From the NCBI GenBank assembly GCA_013696185.1, contig JACCZA010000247.1:1-7986 (forward strand): 7,986 bases of DNA. Direction: 5' to 3'. Origin of the DNA: Actinomycetota bacterium. GTDB taxonomy: Bacteria > Actinomycetota > Thermoleophilia > Gaiellales > Gaiellaceae. This document shows positions 1 through 6,481 of this stretch, one piece after another. The first letter of the stretch is position 1. Each line of letters opens with the position of its first letter. Below the pieces are notes generated by a model that saw only the letters and a program-made list of their open reading frames with translations, was not told the DNA's origin and made no database searches. Made by a program: the position numbers and the translations under genes.

Positions 1-227
1 AGCCCGGAGTCGGCGACCGCGCGACGGCCGAGCTCGAAGAGGCGCGCGAGCCCTCGCTCGGGGCCCTGGTCGGCGAGCGTCGACTCGACGACGAAGGAGT
101 GGACGCGGCCCGAGCCGACGACACCCGCCGCGAGCTTCGTGCCGCCGATGTCGAGCGCGAGGACCGGTCGGTGCGAGGCGCCGGCCGAGGCGCCGCCGGC
201 CGCGGACACAGCCTCCACGGAGCTCAC
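1..227 (-). CDS. ROK-family sugar kinase, N-terminal fragment (runs off left edge)
   Basis: Only the first 75 or so codons are in the window; the frame is open to position 1. After a short Ala/Gly/Ser-rich leader, the protein shows the ROK N-terminal phosphate-binding signature LALDIGGTKLAAGVV at about residues 22-36, where the DIGGTK loop binds ATP. There is no helix-turn-helix before it, so a sugar kinase (glucokinase, fructokinase or N-acetylhexosamine kinase type) is more likely than a NagC/XylR-type ROK repressor. The start is uncertain: GTG at 227 lies 7 bases after the permease stop, but GTG codons at 218 and 209 are also in frame and none has a strong Shine-Dalgarno sequence. As the last visible gene of a sugar import operon, it probably phosphorylates the monosaccharide released by the upstream glycosidase. 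Substrate specificity cannot be read from this fragment. Confidence 0.85.
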   Translation of the reverse strand, partial: MSSVEAVSAAGGASAGASHRPVLALDIGGTKLAAGVVGSGRVHSFVVESTLADQGPERGLARLFELGRRAVADSG

Positions 228-234
228 CGGCCCG

Positions 235-1170
235 CTAGCCCTTGCGCCCCTGGGTGGCGATGCCCTCGATGAAGTAGCGCTGGAAGATGGCGAAGATGAT
301 GATCATGGGCACGGTGAGGATCACCGTGGCGGCGATGATCACGTGGTACTCGCCCTCGCCGCCGCCGCCCTGACCGAACTGGTCGAGCACGCTCTTGATC
401 CCGAGGGGAAGCGTGAAGAGCGCGGCGTCGCGCAGGTAGATGAGCGGCGTCATCAGGTCGAACCACTTCGCCTGGATCTCGAAGATGAACGTCACGATCA
501 GCGCCGGCTTGGCGAGCGGCACGGCGATGCGCCAGAACATCGTCCAGTAGCTGTCCCCGTCGATGCGCGCCGCCTCGAAGAGCTCCCGCGGGATCCCGAG
601 GAAGAACTGCCGCTGGAGGAAGATGTAGAACGCGCTGCCGAACATCTGCGGCACCCAGAGCGGGTACTGCGTATTGACGAGGCCGAGCTCGTTCCAGATC
701 AGGTAGGTCGGGATCATCGTGACCTGGGGCGGGAGCATCATGGTGGCCAGGACGAGGGCGAAGAGGAGGCCCCGGCCGGGAAAGCGGAAGTACGCGAAGG
801 CGAAGGCGACGATCGCGCTCGAGAAGGTCGTGAGGAGCGCCCCCAGGCCGGCGATCCAGACCGTGTTGAAGAGCCACGTGGCCACGGGCGCGATCTCGAA
901 GACACGGTCGTAGTTCCACGCCCAGACGTTGGGTATCAGGCGGTTGTCGAACGTGTCCGACTGCGGCTTGAACGACGCGCTGACCAGCCAGAGGAACGGA
1001 TACACGAACAGGACGGAGAGGCCGAGCACGAGCGCCACGAAGATCGCCTGCTTGAACCGTCCCACCCCGCGCGGCAAGCGCCGCGGAGCGGAGACGACGA
1101 CCTGCGGGATCGGCGCGGTTCCCGCCCCCGTGCCTGCCGGGCCGAGCCCGCCCTGCGCGCCGACGCTCAT
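235..1170 (-). CDS. ABC sugar transporter permease, MalG/UgpE type
   Basis: This 311-residue inner-membrane protein is one half of the translocation channel of a carbohydrate uptake (CUT1) ABC transporter. A Gly/Ala/Pro-rich cytoplasmic tail (1-40) is followed by about six hydrophobic segments, roughly 42-62, 103-127, 136-156, 172-190, 222-240 and 277-299. The EAA loop that docks the ATPase is clear at about 197-219, with ELFEAARIDGDSYW followed by the characteristic VPL and Pro. A glycine-rich stretch (QGGGGEGE, 267-274) lies in the loop before the last helix. The ATG overlaps the stop of the preceding permease gene (ATGA at 1167-1170), which implies translational coupling, and an AGGG-type ribosome binding site lies just upstream. 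The length is slightly above the usual 270-300 for MalG-like proteins because of the N-terminal tail. The transported sugar cannot be deduced. Confidence 0.93.
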   Translation of the reverse strand: MSVGAQGGLGPAGTGAGTAPIPQVVVSAPRRLPRGVGRFKQAIFVALVLGLSVLFVYPFLWLVSASFKPQSDTFDNRLIPNVWAWNYDRVFEIAPVATWLFNTVWIAGLGALLTTFSSAIVAFAFAYFRFPGRGLLFALVLATMMLPPQVTMIPTYLIWNELGLVNTQYPLWVPQMFGSAFYIFLQRQFFLGIPRELFEAARIDGDSYWTMFWRIAVPLAKPALIVTFIFEIQAKWFDLMTPLIYLRDAALFTLPLGIKSVLDQFGQGGGGEGEYHVIIAATVILTVPMIIIFAIFQRYFIEGIATQGRKG

Positions 1171-2156
1171 TTCGTCTCGCCCTGGTAGAAGACGAAGCGC
1201 CGGCTGACGACCACGTTGACGAGCGTGACGATCATGATGATCACGAACAGCAGCCAGGCCATCGCGGAGGCGAACCCCATGCCTCCGGGGGCGCCGAACT
1301 CGAACGCCTGGCGGAAGAGGTAGATCGTGTACATGAGAGCCGCCTCCGGTGCCTCGGCGCCGGCCTGGCCCGGCCCGAAGTACGCGGTGAAGGCCTCGGT
1401 GAAGTTCGTGATGCCCGCGATCGTGAGGATGATGAAGGTGAAGAAGAGCGCGGGGCTGATCATCGGCAGGGTCACGTTGCGGAACCTGCGCCAGGGCTTG
1501 GCGCCGTCCATCGCCGCGGCCTCGTACAGCTGCCGGGGTACGGCGCGAAGCGCAGCGAGGTAGATGACCATCGTCCCACCGACCGACCAGACGCTCATGA
1601 TCACGAGCCCCGGCTTGATCCAGGTCGGATCGGACGTCCAGAACGGCCCGGGAATGTGGAGCAGCCCGAGGCCCTCGTTGACGATGCCGGTGGAGCCGTT
1701 GAACATCAGCAGCAGCAGGATCGCGACGGCGACCGGCGGCGTCATCTGCGGCAGGTAGAAGACCGTGCGGAAGAACCCTGACGCCCGTCCGATGCGGAGC
1801 AGCACCATCGCGAGGCCGAGCGCGACCGCCATCGTCGCGGGCACCATCATGATCGTGTACGTGAGGGTGTTGAGGAGTGCCGTCGCGACCTTCGGGTCAT
1901 CCATCAGCTGCCGGTAGTTGGCAGCTCCGACGTACTCCGTCGCCTTGAAGCCGGCGATCTGCTCGATGCCGTAGTCGGTGAACGAGAAGTAGAGGCTCGC
2001 CACCATCGGGCCGAGGGTGAGCGCGAGGAACCCGAAGGCCCACGGAGAGATGAACCCGTACGCCCACCACGTCTCCCGCTCGCGGAAGCGAGACAGCAGG
2101 CCGCCCGAGGCCCTCTTGCGAGGACCTCGGGCGGCGGTGCTGGCGATGCTGGCCAA
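1167..2156 (-). CDS. ABC sugar transporter permease, MalF/UgpA/LacF type
   Basis: This 329-residue membrane protein is the partner channel subunit of the CUT1 sugar importer. A basic cytoplasmic N-terminus (1-30) leads into a first helix with the family-typical FISPWAFGFLALTLGP (35-50). Further hydrophobic segments lie near 96-121, 134-152, 183-203, 232-252 and 297-318. The ATPase-docking EAA loop is at about 209-231 (QLYEAAAMDGAKPW, then LP). The start is forced to be TTG at 2156: the preceding in-frame stop is the binding-protein TAG at 2175-2177, and no ATG or GTG occurs before the first helix. There is no good Shine-Dalgarno sequence. Codons 8-19 encode a very strong RNA hairpin, annotated separately, which may dampen expression relative to the binding protein. 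It overlaps the next permease by ATGA. Confidence 0.92.
   Translation of the reverse strand: MASIASTAARGPRKRASGGLLSRFRERETWWAYGFISPWAFGFLALTLGPMVASLYFSFTDYGIEQIAGFKATEYVGAANYRQLMDDPKVATALLNTLTYTIMMVPATMAVALGLAMVLLRIGRASGFFRTVFYLPQMTPPVAVAILLLLMFNGSTGIVNEGLGLLHIPGPFWTSDPTWIKPGLVIMSVWSVGGTMVIYLAALRAVPRQLYEAAAMDGAKPWRRFRNVTLPMISPALFFTFIILTIAGITNFTEAFTAYFGPGQAGAEAPEAALMYTIYLFRQAFEFGAPGGMGFASAMAWLLFVIIMIVTLVNVVVSRRFVFYQGETK
2100..2135 (-). promoter_or_regulatory. Long mRNA hairpin with GNRA tetraloop after the binding-protein gene
   Basis: In the transcribed (minus) sense, the 11-base arm GCCGCCCGAGG (2135-2125) pairs perfectly with CCUCGGGCGGC (2110-2100). Inside it come a U-G wobble (2124/2111), four more pairs CCUC/GAGG (2123-2120 with 2115-2112) and a GCAA tetraloop (2119-2116). 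This gives 16 stacked pairs with no bulge. No U-run follows, so it is not a classical terminator. It begins 39 bases after the binding-protein stop codon and about 20 bases into the first permease coding sequence. By analogy with post-malE structures, it could protect the binding-protein mRNA 3' end or reduce permease translation. The pairing is read directly from the sequence; the function is inferred. Confidence 0.6.
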
Positions 2157-2174
2157 GCGTCGGACTCGGTCGGG

Positions 2175-3527
2175 CTACTTGGCCTTGTCGATGGCGTCCT
2201 GTGCCTCGCGCTGGGCCTGATCCAGCGCCACGCGCGGGGTCTGCTGACCGGCGAGGACCCGGTTGATCGCGTCGATGTAGGCCTGGCGCAGCTGCTGGCT
2301 CGCGGGCGAGCTCGGCAGGCTGAACCCGTACCGAGGCGCCTGGACGAGGAGCTTGACCGCGTCGTCGAACTGCTTCTTGCCGCTCGCCTGGTAGACGTCC
2401 TCGAAGACCTTGCGGTCTGCGTTGGTGTTCGCCGTGTAGATCCCGGTGAAGGCCCTGCCCTGGCGCCTGCGCAGGTTGAGGCGGTCCTTGGCCACGCTGA
2501 CCCACGTGTTGACTGCCGTCATCGCCTTCATCCACTTGCAGGCGAGGTCGGGATCCTTCGATCCGCGCGGGATCGCCCAGCCGCTACCCGCGAAGAGCGT
2601 GATCGGCCCGCCCTTCCGGTTCGTGAAGTACTTCGCCGTGATGTCGGCGTTCGGCGAGTTGTCCGCCAGCACGTTGTAGTAGAAGCTCTCGAACGGCCAG
2701 GCGCCCATCTGGTTCGCGACCACCGGGTTACGGGTGCCGAAGAAGTCGAACGTGTCGCGGAACGCCTTGAAGCGGTCCCAGCCGCCGTGGTCTCGGATCA
2801 GCGAGTAGGTGAACTCGAGCGCGGCGACAGCCTGCTTCGTGTTCAGCTGCGCCTTGAGGCCGTCCTTGCTGACGAGGTCGGCGCCGAACCACTTCACCCA
2901 GAGCGGGAAGAACTCGGGAATCTTCGGATCGAAGCCGATCCGCGTCACCTTGCCGTTCTCGATCTTCAGCATCTTCTTGTTCGCCTGCCGGAGCCTCGCC
3001 CACTTGGTCGTGCTGATGTCGGCGAGGCTCACGCCGGCCGCTTTCGCGACGTCGTTGTTCACGATGATCGTGATCTGGTTCGTGAACTCGGGCAGCGCGT
3101 ACAGCTGACCCTTGTACGTCACCTCCGCAATCGCGGCGGCGCGGTACTGCTTGCGGTCGATGCTCTCGGACCGGAGGCAGCTGGCGAGGGGCAGCAGTGC
3201 CCCCCGAGCCGCATACGTGCCGATGCGGTCGCGGCTCATGTAGACCACGTCCGGCACGTCGCCGGATGCGAGTCGCGTCAGGAACGCCTGGTCGTTGAAG
3301 CTGCCTCTCGGGTTGTCGACGCTGGCGCCCCCCAGCGCCTTCGCCGCGATCTCTGCACGCCCGTTGGCGACGTCGTCGCCGGGGCCGAAGCCGTAGATGT
3401 TGAGCGTCTTGCCGCCGGCCATGCTTGCGCGCTCGGTCGGCTGGGCGCTGGCGAAGCTCGCTGCGAGCACGGTGCCCAGCGTTGCGACGGCAAGGAGCAG
3501 CGCTCCCCTCTTCCACCGAATCGACAT
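2175..3527 (-). CDS. Extracellular sugar-binding protein of an ABC importer (family 1)
   Basis: The 450-residue protein captures the sugar outside the membrane and delivers it to the two downstream permeases. It starts with a Sec signal peptide: basic MSIRWKRG, a hydrophobic core at 9-26 and an ASA-Q cleavage site near residue 28. No lipobox cysteine is present. The mature part has features typical of family 1 solute-binding proteins: an early strand KTLNIYGFGPG (40-50), the GDVPDVVYMS segment (89-98), YKGQLYALPE (138-147) with a following NN (157-158), and GSGWAIPRGSKDPDLA (314-329) in the C-terminal lobe, where SGWAI...SK is a common motif. Only two cysteines remain (117 and 330). The ATG at 3527 was chosen because GGAGGG lies 6 bases upstream and the signal peptide starts there; an upstream in-frame TTG at 3620 would bury the signal. 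The ligand is unknown. Confidence 0.92.
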   Translation of the reverse strand: MSIRWKRGALLLAVATLGTVLAASFASAQPTERASMAGGKTLNIYGFGPGDDVANGRAEIAAKALGGASVDNPRGSFNDQAFLTRLASGDVPDVVYMSRDRIGTYAARGALLPLASCLRSESIDRKQYRAAAIAEVTYKGQLYALPEFTNQITIIVNNDVAKAAGVSLADISTTKWARLRQANKKMLKIENGKVTRIGFDPKIPEFFPLWVKWFGADLVSKDGLKAQLNTKQAVAALEFTYSLIRDHGGWDRFKAFRDTFDFFGTRNPVVANQMGAWPFESFYYNVLADNSPNADITAKYFTNRKGGPITLFAGSGWAIPRGSKDPDLACKWMKAMTAVNTWVSVAKDRLNLRRRQGRAFTGIYTANTNADRKVFEDVYQASGKKQFDDAVKLLVQAPRYGFSLPSSPASQQLRQAYIDAINRVLAGQQTPRVALDQAQREAQDAIDKAK

Positions 3528-3532
3528 TCCTG

Positions 3533-3538
3533 CCCTCC
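3533..3538 (-). promoter_or_regulatory. Strong ribosome binding site of the sugar-binding protein gene
   Basis: In the minus-strand sense, GGAGGG ends 5 to 6 bases before the ATG at 3527. It is the best Shine-Dalgarno match at any gene start in the window. It fixes the start and fits the expected high demand for the binding protein relative to the permeases, whose starts are weaker. Confidence 0.8.
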
Positions 3539-3550
3539 AGACGTAAAGGT

Positions 3551-3599
3551 ACGAAACCGGAAAACGTGTGGTGAGAACCTGTCGTGTGACAACGAAACC
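3551..3599. repeat. Direct repeat ACGAAACC, two copies 41 bp apart
   Basis: On the plus strand, ACGAAACC occurs exactly at 3551-3558 and 3592-3599 (GGTTTCGT in the transcribed sense). The start-to-start distance is 41 bp, close to four DNA turns. Between them CGTGTG also occurs twice (3565-3570 and 3583-3588). AACC recurs midway at 3576-3579, giving a 21/20-bp spacing. The arrangement could be a protein-binding array ahead of the binding-protein gene. The identity of the repeats is certain; a role as operator is inference, and they lack the symmetric form usual for LacI-family sites. Confidence 0.45.
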
Positions 3600-3653
3600 A
3601 CGCTGTCTGCGGGGAGTCAAGCAGTTCTTCTCGTGCCTGGCGCCCGCCGATCC

Positions 3654-4712
3654 TCAGCCGGCTCGCGGAGGGGCGGTCGAGCCGCGCACGAGGAGCGTCG
3701 TCGGGAGGCAATCGACGACCGGCGCCGAGTCCGGGTCGTCGGCGCGACGGAGCAGCAGGCGCGCTGCCCGGCGTCCGATCTCCACGGTCGGCTGCGCGAC
3801 GACGGTGATGCCCGGCTCCACCATCGCCATCCAGGGCACGTCGTCGAAGGCGACGAGGGAGAGCTCGCCCGGCAGATCGACACCGCGCCGCCGCAGCACG
3901 TTCCAGGCCTGCTCGGCAAGCAGGTTGTTGGCGGCGAAGATCGCGGTGGGCGCCCCGTCGTCGAGCAGCGCGTCGATCCGCTGCTCCGCGTCGGGAGCGT
4001 GGAAGCCGATCCGCACGACGAGCCGCTCGTCGACGGCGACGCCCGCAGCTGCGTGCGCGGCGCGGTAGCCCTCGAGCCGTCCGAGGTCGCTCGTCCAGTC
4101 GGTGTCCACGACGAGCAGGCCGATGCGCCGGTGCCCCGCCTCGAGCAGGTGCGCCGTCGCTTCCCGCCCGCCGCGCTCGTTGTCGGTGACGACCGCGTCG
4201 CAGGGCACCTCGGCGAGCCGGCGGTCGACCTCGACGACGGCGACGCCCTGGCGACAGAGGAGTGCCGTCGCCTCCGGTCCCACGGGCGTCAGGATCACCC
4301 CGGGGGCTCGCATCGCGAGGAGGGTCCGCGCCGCGGCGAGCTCCTCCGCGCCCTCGCTGTTGTCGCCGAGCAGCATCATCTGGTAGCCGGCTCCCCGCAG
4401 GACCTGCTCGATCCCCGACGCGAGCTTCGCGTAGAACTGGTTGCCGAGGTCCGAGACGAGCACGCCGACGACGCGGCTCGTGCGCTGCTTGAGGGTGCGC
4501 GCCGAGGCGTTCGGCACGTAGCCGAGGCGCTCGGCGGCGGCGAGCAGACGCCCACGCGCCGGAGGCGACACGTAGCCGCGGCCGCTCATCGCCCGCGAGG
4601 CGGTGGAGGCCGACGTGCCCGCCTCGCGGGCGATGTCGGCGAGCGTCGCCGGCCGCCCGGCCGGGGAGGCCCGCGGCTCGGGGAGCGGCACCGGCGGCGC
4701 GCCGACGTCCAT
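3654..4712 (-). CDS. LacI-family transcriptional regulator
   Basis: This 352-residue protein is a sugar-responsive DNA-binding repressor. The helix-turn-helix is at about 23-45 (TLADIAREAGTSASTASRAM), followed by the hinge helix NASARTLKQRTS (68-79). The periplasmic-binding-like sensor domain follows, with VGVLVSDLGNQFYAKL (82-97), TDNERGG (176-182), the sugar-contacting RLEGY (212-216), TAIFAANN (256-263) and LVAFDD (286-291). These are family landmarks and suggest a small-sugar effector. The start is ambiguous: ATG at 4712 lies 2 bases after the hydrolase stop, GTG at 4718 overlaps that stop as GTGA, and ATG at 4757 overlaps it further. Even the short form has an unusual Pro/Ala-rich leader of about 22 residues before the HTH. 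It lies inside the operon, between the hydrolase and transporter genes, so it probably controls this locus, including itself. Confidence 0.93.
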   Translation of the reverse strand: MDVGAPPVPLPEPRASPAGRPATLADIAREAGTSASTASRAMSGRGYVSPPARGRLLAAAERLGYVPNASARTLKQRTSRVVGVLVSDLGNQFYAKLASGIEQVLRGAGYQMMLLGDNSEGAEELAAARTLLAMRAPGVILTPVGPEATALLCRQGVAVVEVDRRLAEVPCDAVVTDNERGGREATAHLLEAGHRRIGLLVVDTDWTSDLGRLEGYRAAHAAAGVAVDERLVVRIGFHAPDAEQRIDALLDDGAPTAIFAANNLLAEQAWNVLRRRGVDLPGELSLVAFDDVPWMAMVEPGITVVAQPTVEIGRRAARLLLRRADDPDSAPVVDCLPTTLLVRGSTAPPRAG

Positions 4713-4714
4713 CG

Positions 4715-6481
4715 TCACGCCCGATCGGTCGCCCGGGCGTTCCGCCACGCGGTCCACATCCGTCGCAGGGCCTCGTAGTCGTGGCGCGTGAGGCTCTCGC
4801 CTGTCGCGTCCAAGTGGCTAGCGTAATACAGCGCCGGCACGCCGAGCTCGGGCTTGAGCTCGAGATAGCTCCGCCAGGTCGCGAGGTCCGGGGCGCACCA
4901 GTCGTCCGTGTCGATCGGCAGCTCGGGGCAGGCGGCGCGCGTCACCTCGGCGCGGTAGCGCATCTGCGGCAGGATTGCCGGCACGGGCCCGAGATCGTCC
5001 AGTCGGAGCATGTCGTTCAGTCGCAGCATGTCCGAGACGTCGACGAAGGCCGGATGGGGCGTGTGCGTGATGATCAGGGCTTCCGGCTCGACCTCCTTCG
5101 CCGCGGCGTGAACCACGGCCAGGAGCTCGTGCAGAAGGGCGATCCCCCAGCCGTCGCCGTGCGCCGAGAGTGCCCGCCCGCTCGGCGTGGAGCCCGTGAA
5201 GTCGATCTTCAGGCCGTCGGCGTCGAGGCCGTCCCCTCCGAGCATGTGCGCCACCGCCTCGCGGAGCGCGCCCCGCGCGTCGGGGTGGGTGGGGTCGAGC
5301 GCGATCGCGGCGCCGTCCGGGTTGCGGATGCAGAGCTCGGCGGGCAGGCCCTCGGCGTCCCAGGCCTTCCACCACAGCAGCACCCGCTGCCCGCGCGCGT
5401 GCCGAGCGGCGATCCAGCGCGGTAGCTCCGGCCATTTCTCGAGGTCGGGAAGGCAGGTGCCGTAGGCCCCCTGCCACTTGTCGTCGATCACGATCGTCCC
5501 GGGCACGACGCCGTGCGCCTCCAGGTGGTCGAGGAACCCGTCGTAGGCGGCCTGCGTGCTGTGGTCGGCGGCGAGGCCGCCGCGCGTGGCAGCCAGGTGG
5601 CTCTGCGCTCCCCAGCCGCAGAAGATCGGCTCCGTCCACCACGCCGGTGCGTCACGGACCGGCCGGGTGGGAGCGGCACCGCGCGCGAGCAGGTCCTCCC
5701 TGGAGCGGCGGAGGCCGCTGTAGGGATCGGGCACGCCCGGCGTGAGCACCAGCGCGGGCGCGGCGAACTCCCCGTCCACGGACGTGTGTCCGTCGTAGTC
5801 GAGCCGGAGGCTGAACGCGCGATCCGCGGGCTGGTAGGCGAGCTGCACGAAGTCGAGCTCGCCGACGGGAGCCGCGATCGCGAGGCCGAGCCAGCCCTCG
5901 GGAGCCTCGTCGTCCGGCTCGCGCAGGCCCTCTGCCGTCGTGAGGGCGAAGTACAGCGGCGCCGGCGTGAAGAACCAGTGACCCCGACCGGGACGGCTGT
6001 CGCCGGTTGCCCCGATCACGGCGGTCTCGCCGGCCCCGCGCACGAGCCGTGCGGGGTCGCCGGGGCTCGACGAGAACAGCGTCCGGAAGCTCGATCCGCT
6101 CGGCAGGAAGCCGGTCGGCCGGCGGGGGAGGAGCGAGCGCCCTCCGAGCAGGTGCACGTCGGTGAGCGTGCCGCGACCCGTGACCGAGGCGCGCACCTCG
6201 ATCGTCTCCTCCGTGCAGAGCAGCCGCACGCTCGCGTGCTCCCAGATCGTCGAGCGGCGCTCGATCTCGAGCTCGCGCCCCGACCCGTCCAGCGCGCGTG
6301 GGGGAGCAACGGACAACGTCTCGTCCGGCGCGGCGACCGTGTCGAGCGCGGCGAGCGTCCGGAGCGAGGCCCAGTGCGTCCCCCCGGGGGAGCTGAGGGT
6401 CGCCAGCAGCCCGTCCGGGGCGACCTCCAGGCGGTAGCGCGCCGACTCGACCACGAGCGGCACGCTGCCGGCGACGGTCAT
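4715..6481 (-). CDS. Cytoplasmic GH36/clan GH-D-like glycoside hydrolase (alpha-galactosidase-like)
   Basis: The protein has 588 residues and no signal peptide, so it should act on imported sugar in the cytoplasm. Residues 1-250 look like the beta-rich N-terminal sandwich of GH36 enzymes. From about 283 a TIM-barrel pattern follows: FCGWGAQ (287-293), TIVIDDKWQ (329-337, matching the GH36 IDDGW strand), RVLLWWKAWD (366-375), and DGLKIDF (422-428), where Asp427 is the expected nucleophile in place of the usual KWD. IDTDDW (523-528) is a candidate for the acid/base strand. The canonical GH36 SGGGxR motif is not seen. It also lacks most of the usual C-terminal beta domain, making it shorter than typical GH36 enzymes of about 700 residues. 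The ATG overlaps the MBL gene stop (ATGA, 6478-6481). Clan assignment is fairly likely; substrate (alpha-galactoside or other alpha-glycoside) is open. Confidence 0.75.
   Translation of the reverse strand: MTVAGSVPLVVESARYRLEVAPDGLLATLSSPGGTHWASLRTLAALDTVAAPDETLSVAPPRALDGSGRELEIERRSTIWEHASVRLLCTEETIEVRASVTGRGTLTDVHLLGGRSLLPRRPTGFLPSGSSFRTLFSSSPGDPARLVRGAGETAVIGATGDSRPGRGHWFFTPAPLYFALTTAEGLREPDDEAPEGWLGLAIAAPVGELDFVQLAYQPADRAFSLRLDYDGHTSVDGEFAAPALVLTPGVPDPYSGLRRSREDLLARGAAPTRPVRDAPAWWTEPIFCGWGAQSHLAATRGGLAADHSTQAAYDGFLDHLEAHGVVPGTIVIDDKWQGAYGTCLPDLEKWPELPRWIAARHARGQRVLLWWKAWDAEGLPAELCIRNPDGAAIALDPTHPDARGALREAVAHMLGGDGLDADGLKIDFTGSTPSGRALSAHGDGWGIALLHELLAVVHAAAKEVEPEALIITHTPHPAFVDVSDMLRLNDMLRLDDLGPVPAILPQMRYRAEVTRAACPELPIDTDDWCAPDLATWRSYLELKPELGVPALYYASHLDATGESLTRHDYEALRRMWTAWRNARATDRA
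5001..5036 (-). repeat. 18-bp tandem duplication inside the hydrolase gene
   Basis: Two adjacent 18-base units (5001-5018 and 5019-5036) agree at 13 of their first 14 bases and differ in the last four. They encode MLRLND followed by MLRLDD at residues 485-496, within the barrel between HTPHPAF and the candidate acid/base strand. The duplication keeps the frame. It may be a small expansion of an active-site loop. Confidence 0.5.

Larger units (their letters stand above)
3528..3653 (-). promoter_or_regulatory. Intergenic regulatory region with a possible promoter
   Basis: This 126-bp gap between the repressor stop and the binding-protein start is the only substantial non-coding DNA in the window, and it is visibly more A+T-rich than the genes. 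In the transcribed sense a -35-like TTGACT (3620-3615) stands 17 bases before TTTCGT (3597-3592), a poor -10 match. That candidate -10 coincides with one copy of a direct repeat, annotated separately. A second -10-like TACCTT (3551-3546) has no matching -35 at the right distance. A short TGTC-N4-GACA inverted repeat lies at 3580-3591. No terminator hairpin with a U-run follows the repressor gene, so readthrough from upstream is also likely. A site for the adjacent LacI protein is plausible but not shown. Confidence 0.4.

Noticed and set aside
355..373. GCC-type microsatellite
   Set aside because: It is only a short Gly-codon run within the MalG-type permease loop, which is common in high-GC genes.
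139..1188. A 349-codon open frame on the plus strand opposite the MalG-type permease
   Set aside because: Its composition is highly charged and low in complexity, it is antisense to a clear membrane protein gene, and it lacks a ribosome binding site.
2100..2135. The hairpin as a Rho-independent terminator
   Set aside because: No U-run follows it in the transcribed sense, and it lies inside the reading frame of the first permease.
3528..3620. N-terminal extension of the sugar-binding protein from TTG at 3620
   Set aside because: It would bury the signal peptide inside the protein, and the strong Shine-Dalgarno sequence belongs to the ATG at 3527.
2787..4778. A 663-codon open frame on the plus strand, antisense to the binding-protein and LacI genes
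   Set aside because: Its translation is an Arg/Asp/Glu/Gly/Val-rich composition artefact typical of antisense frames in high-GC DNA, it has no recognisable domain, and it covers well-supported genes.
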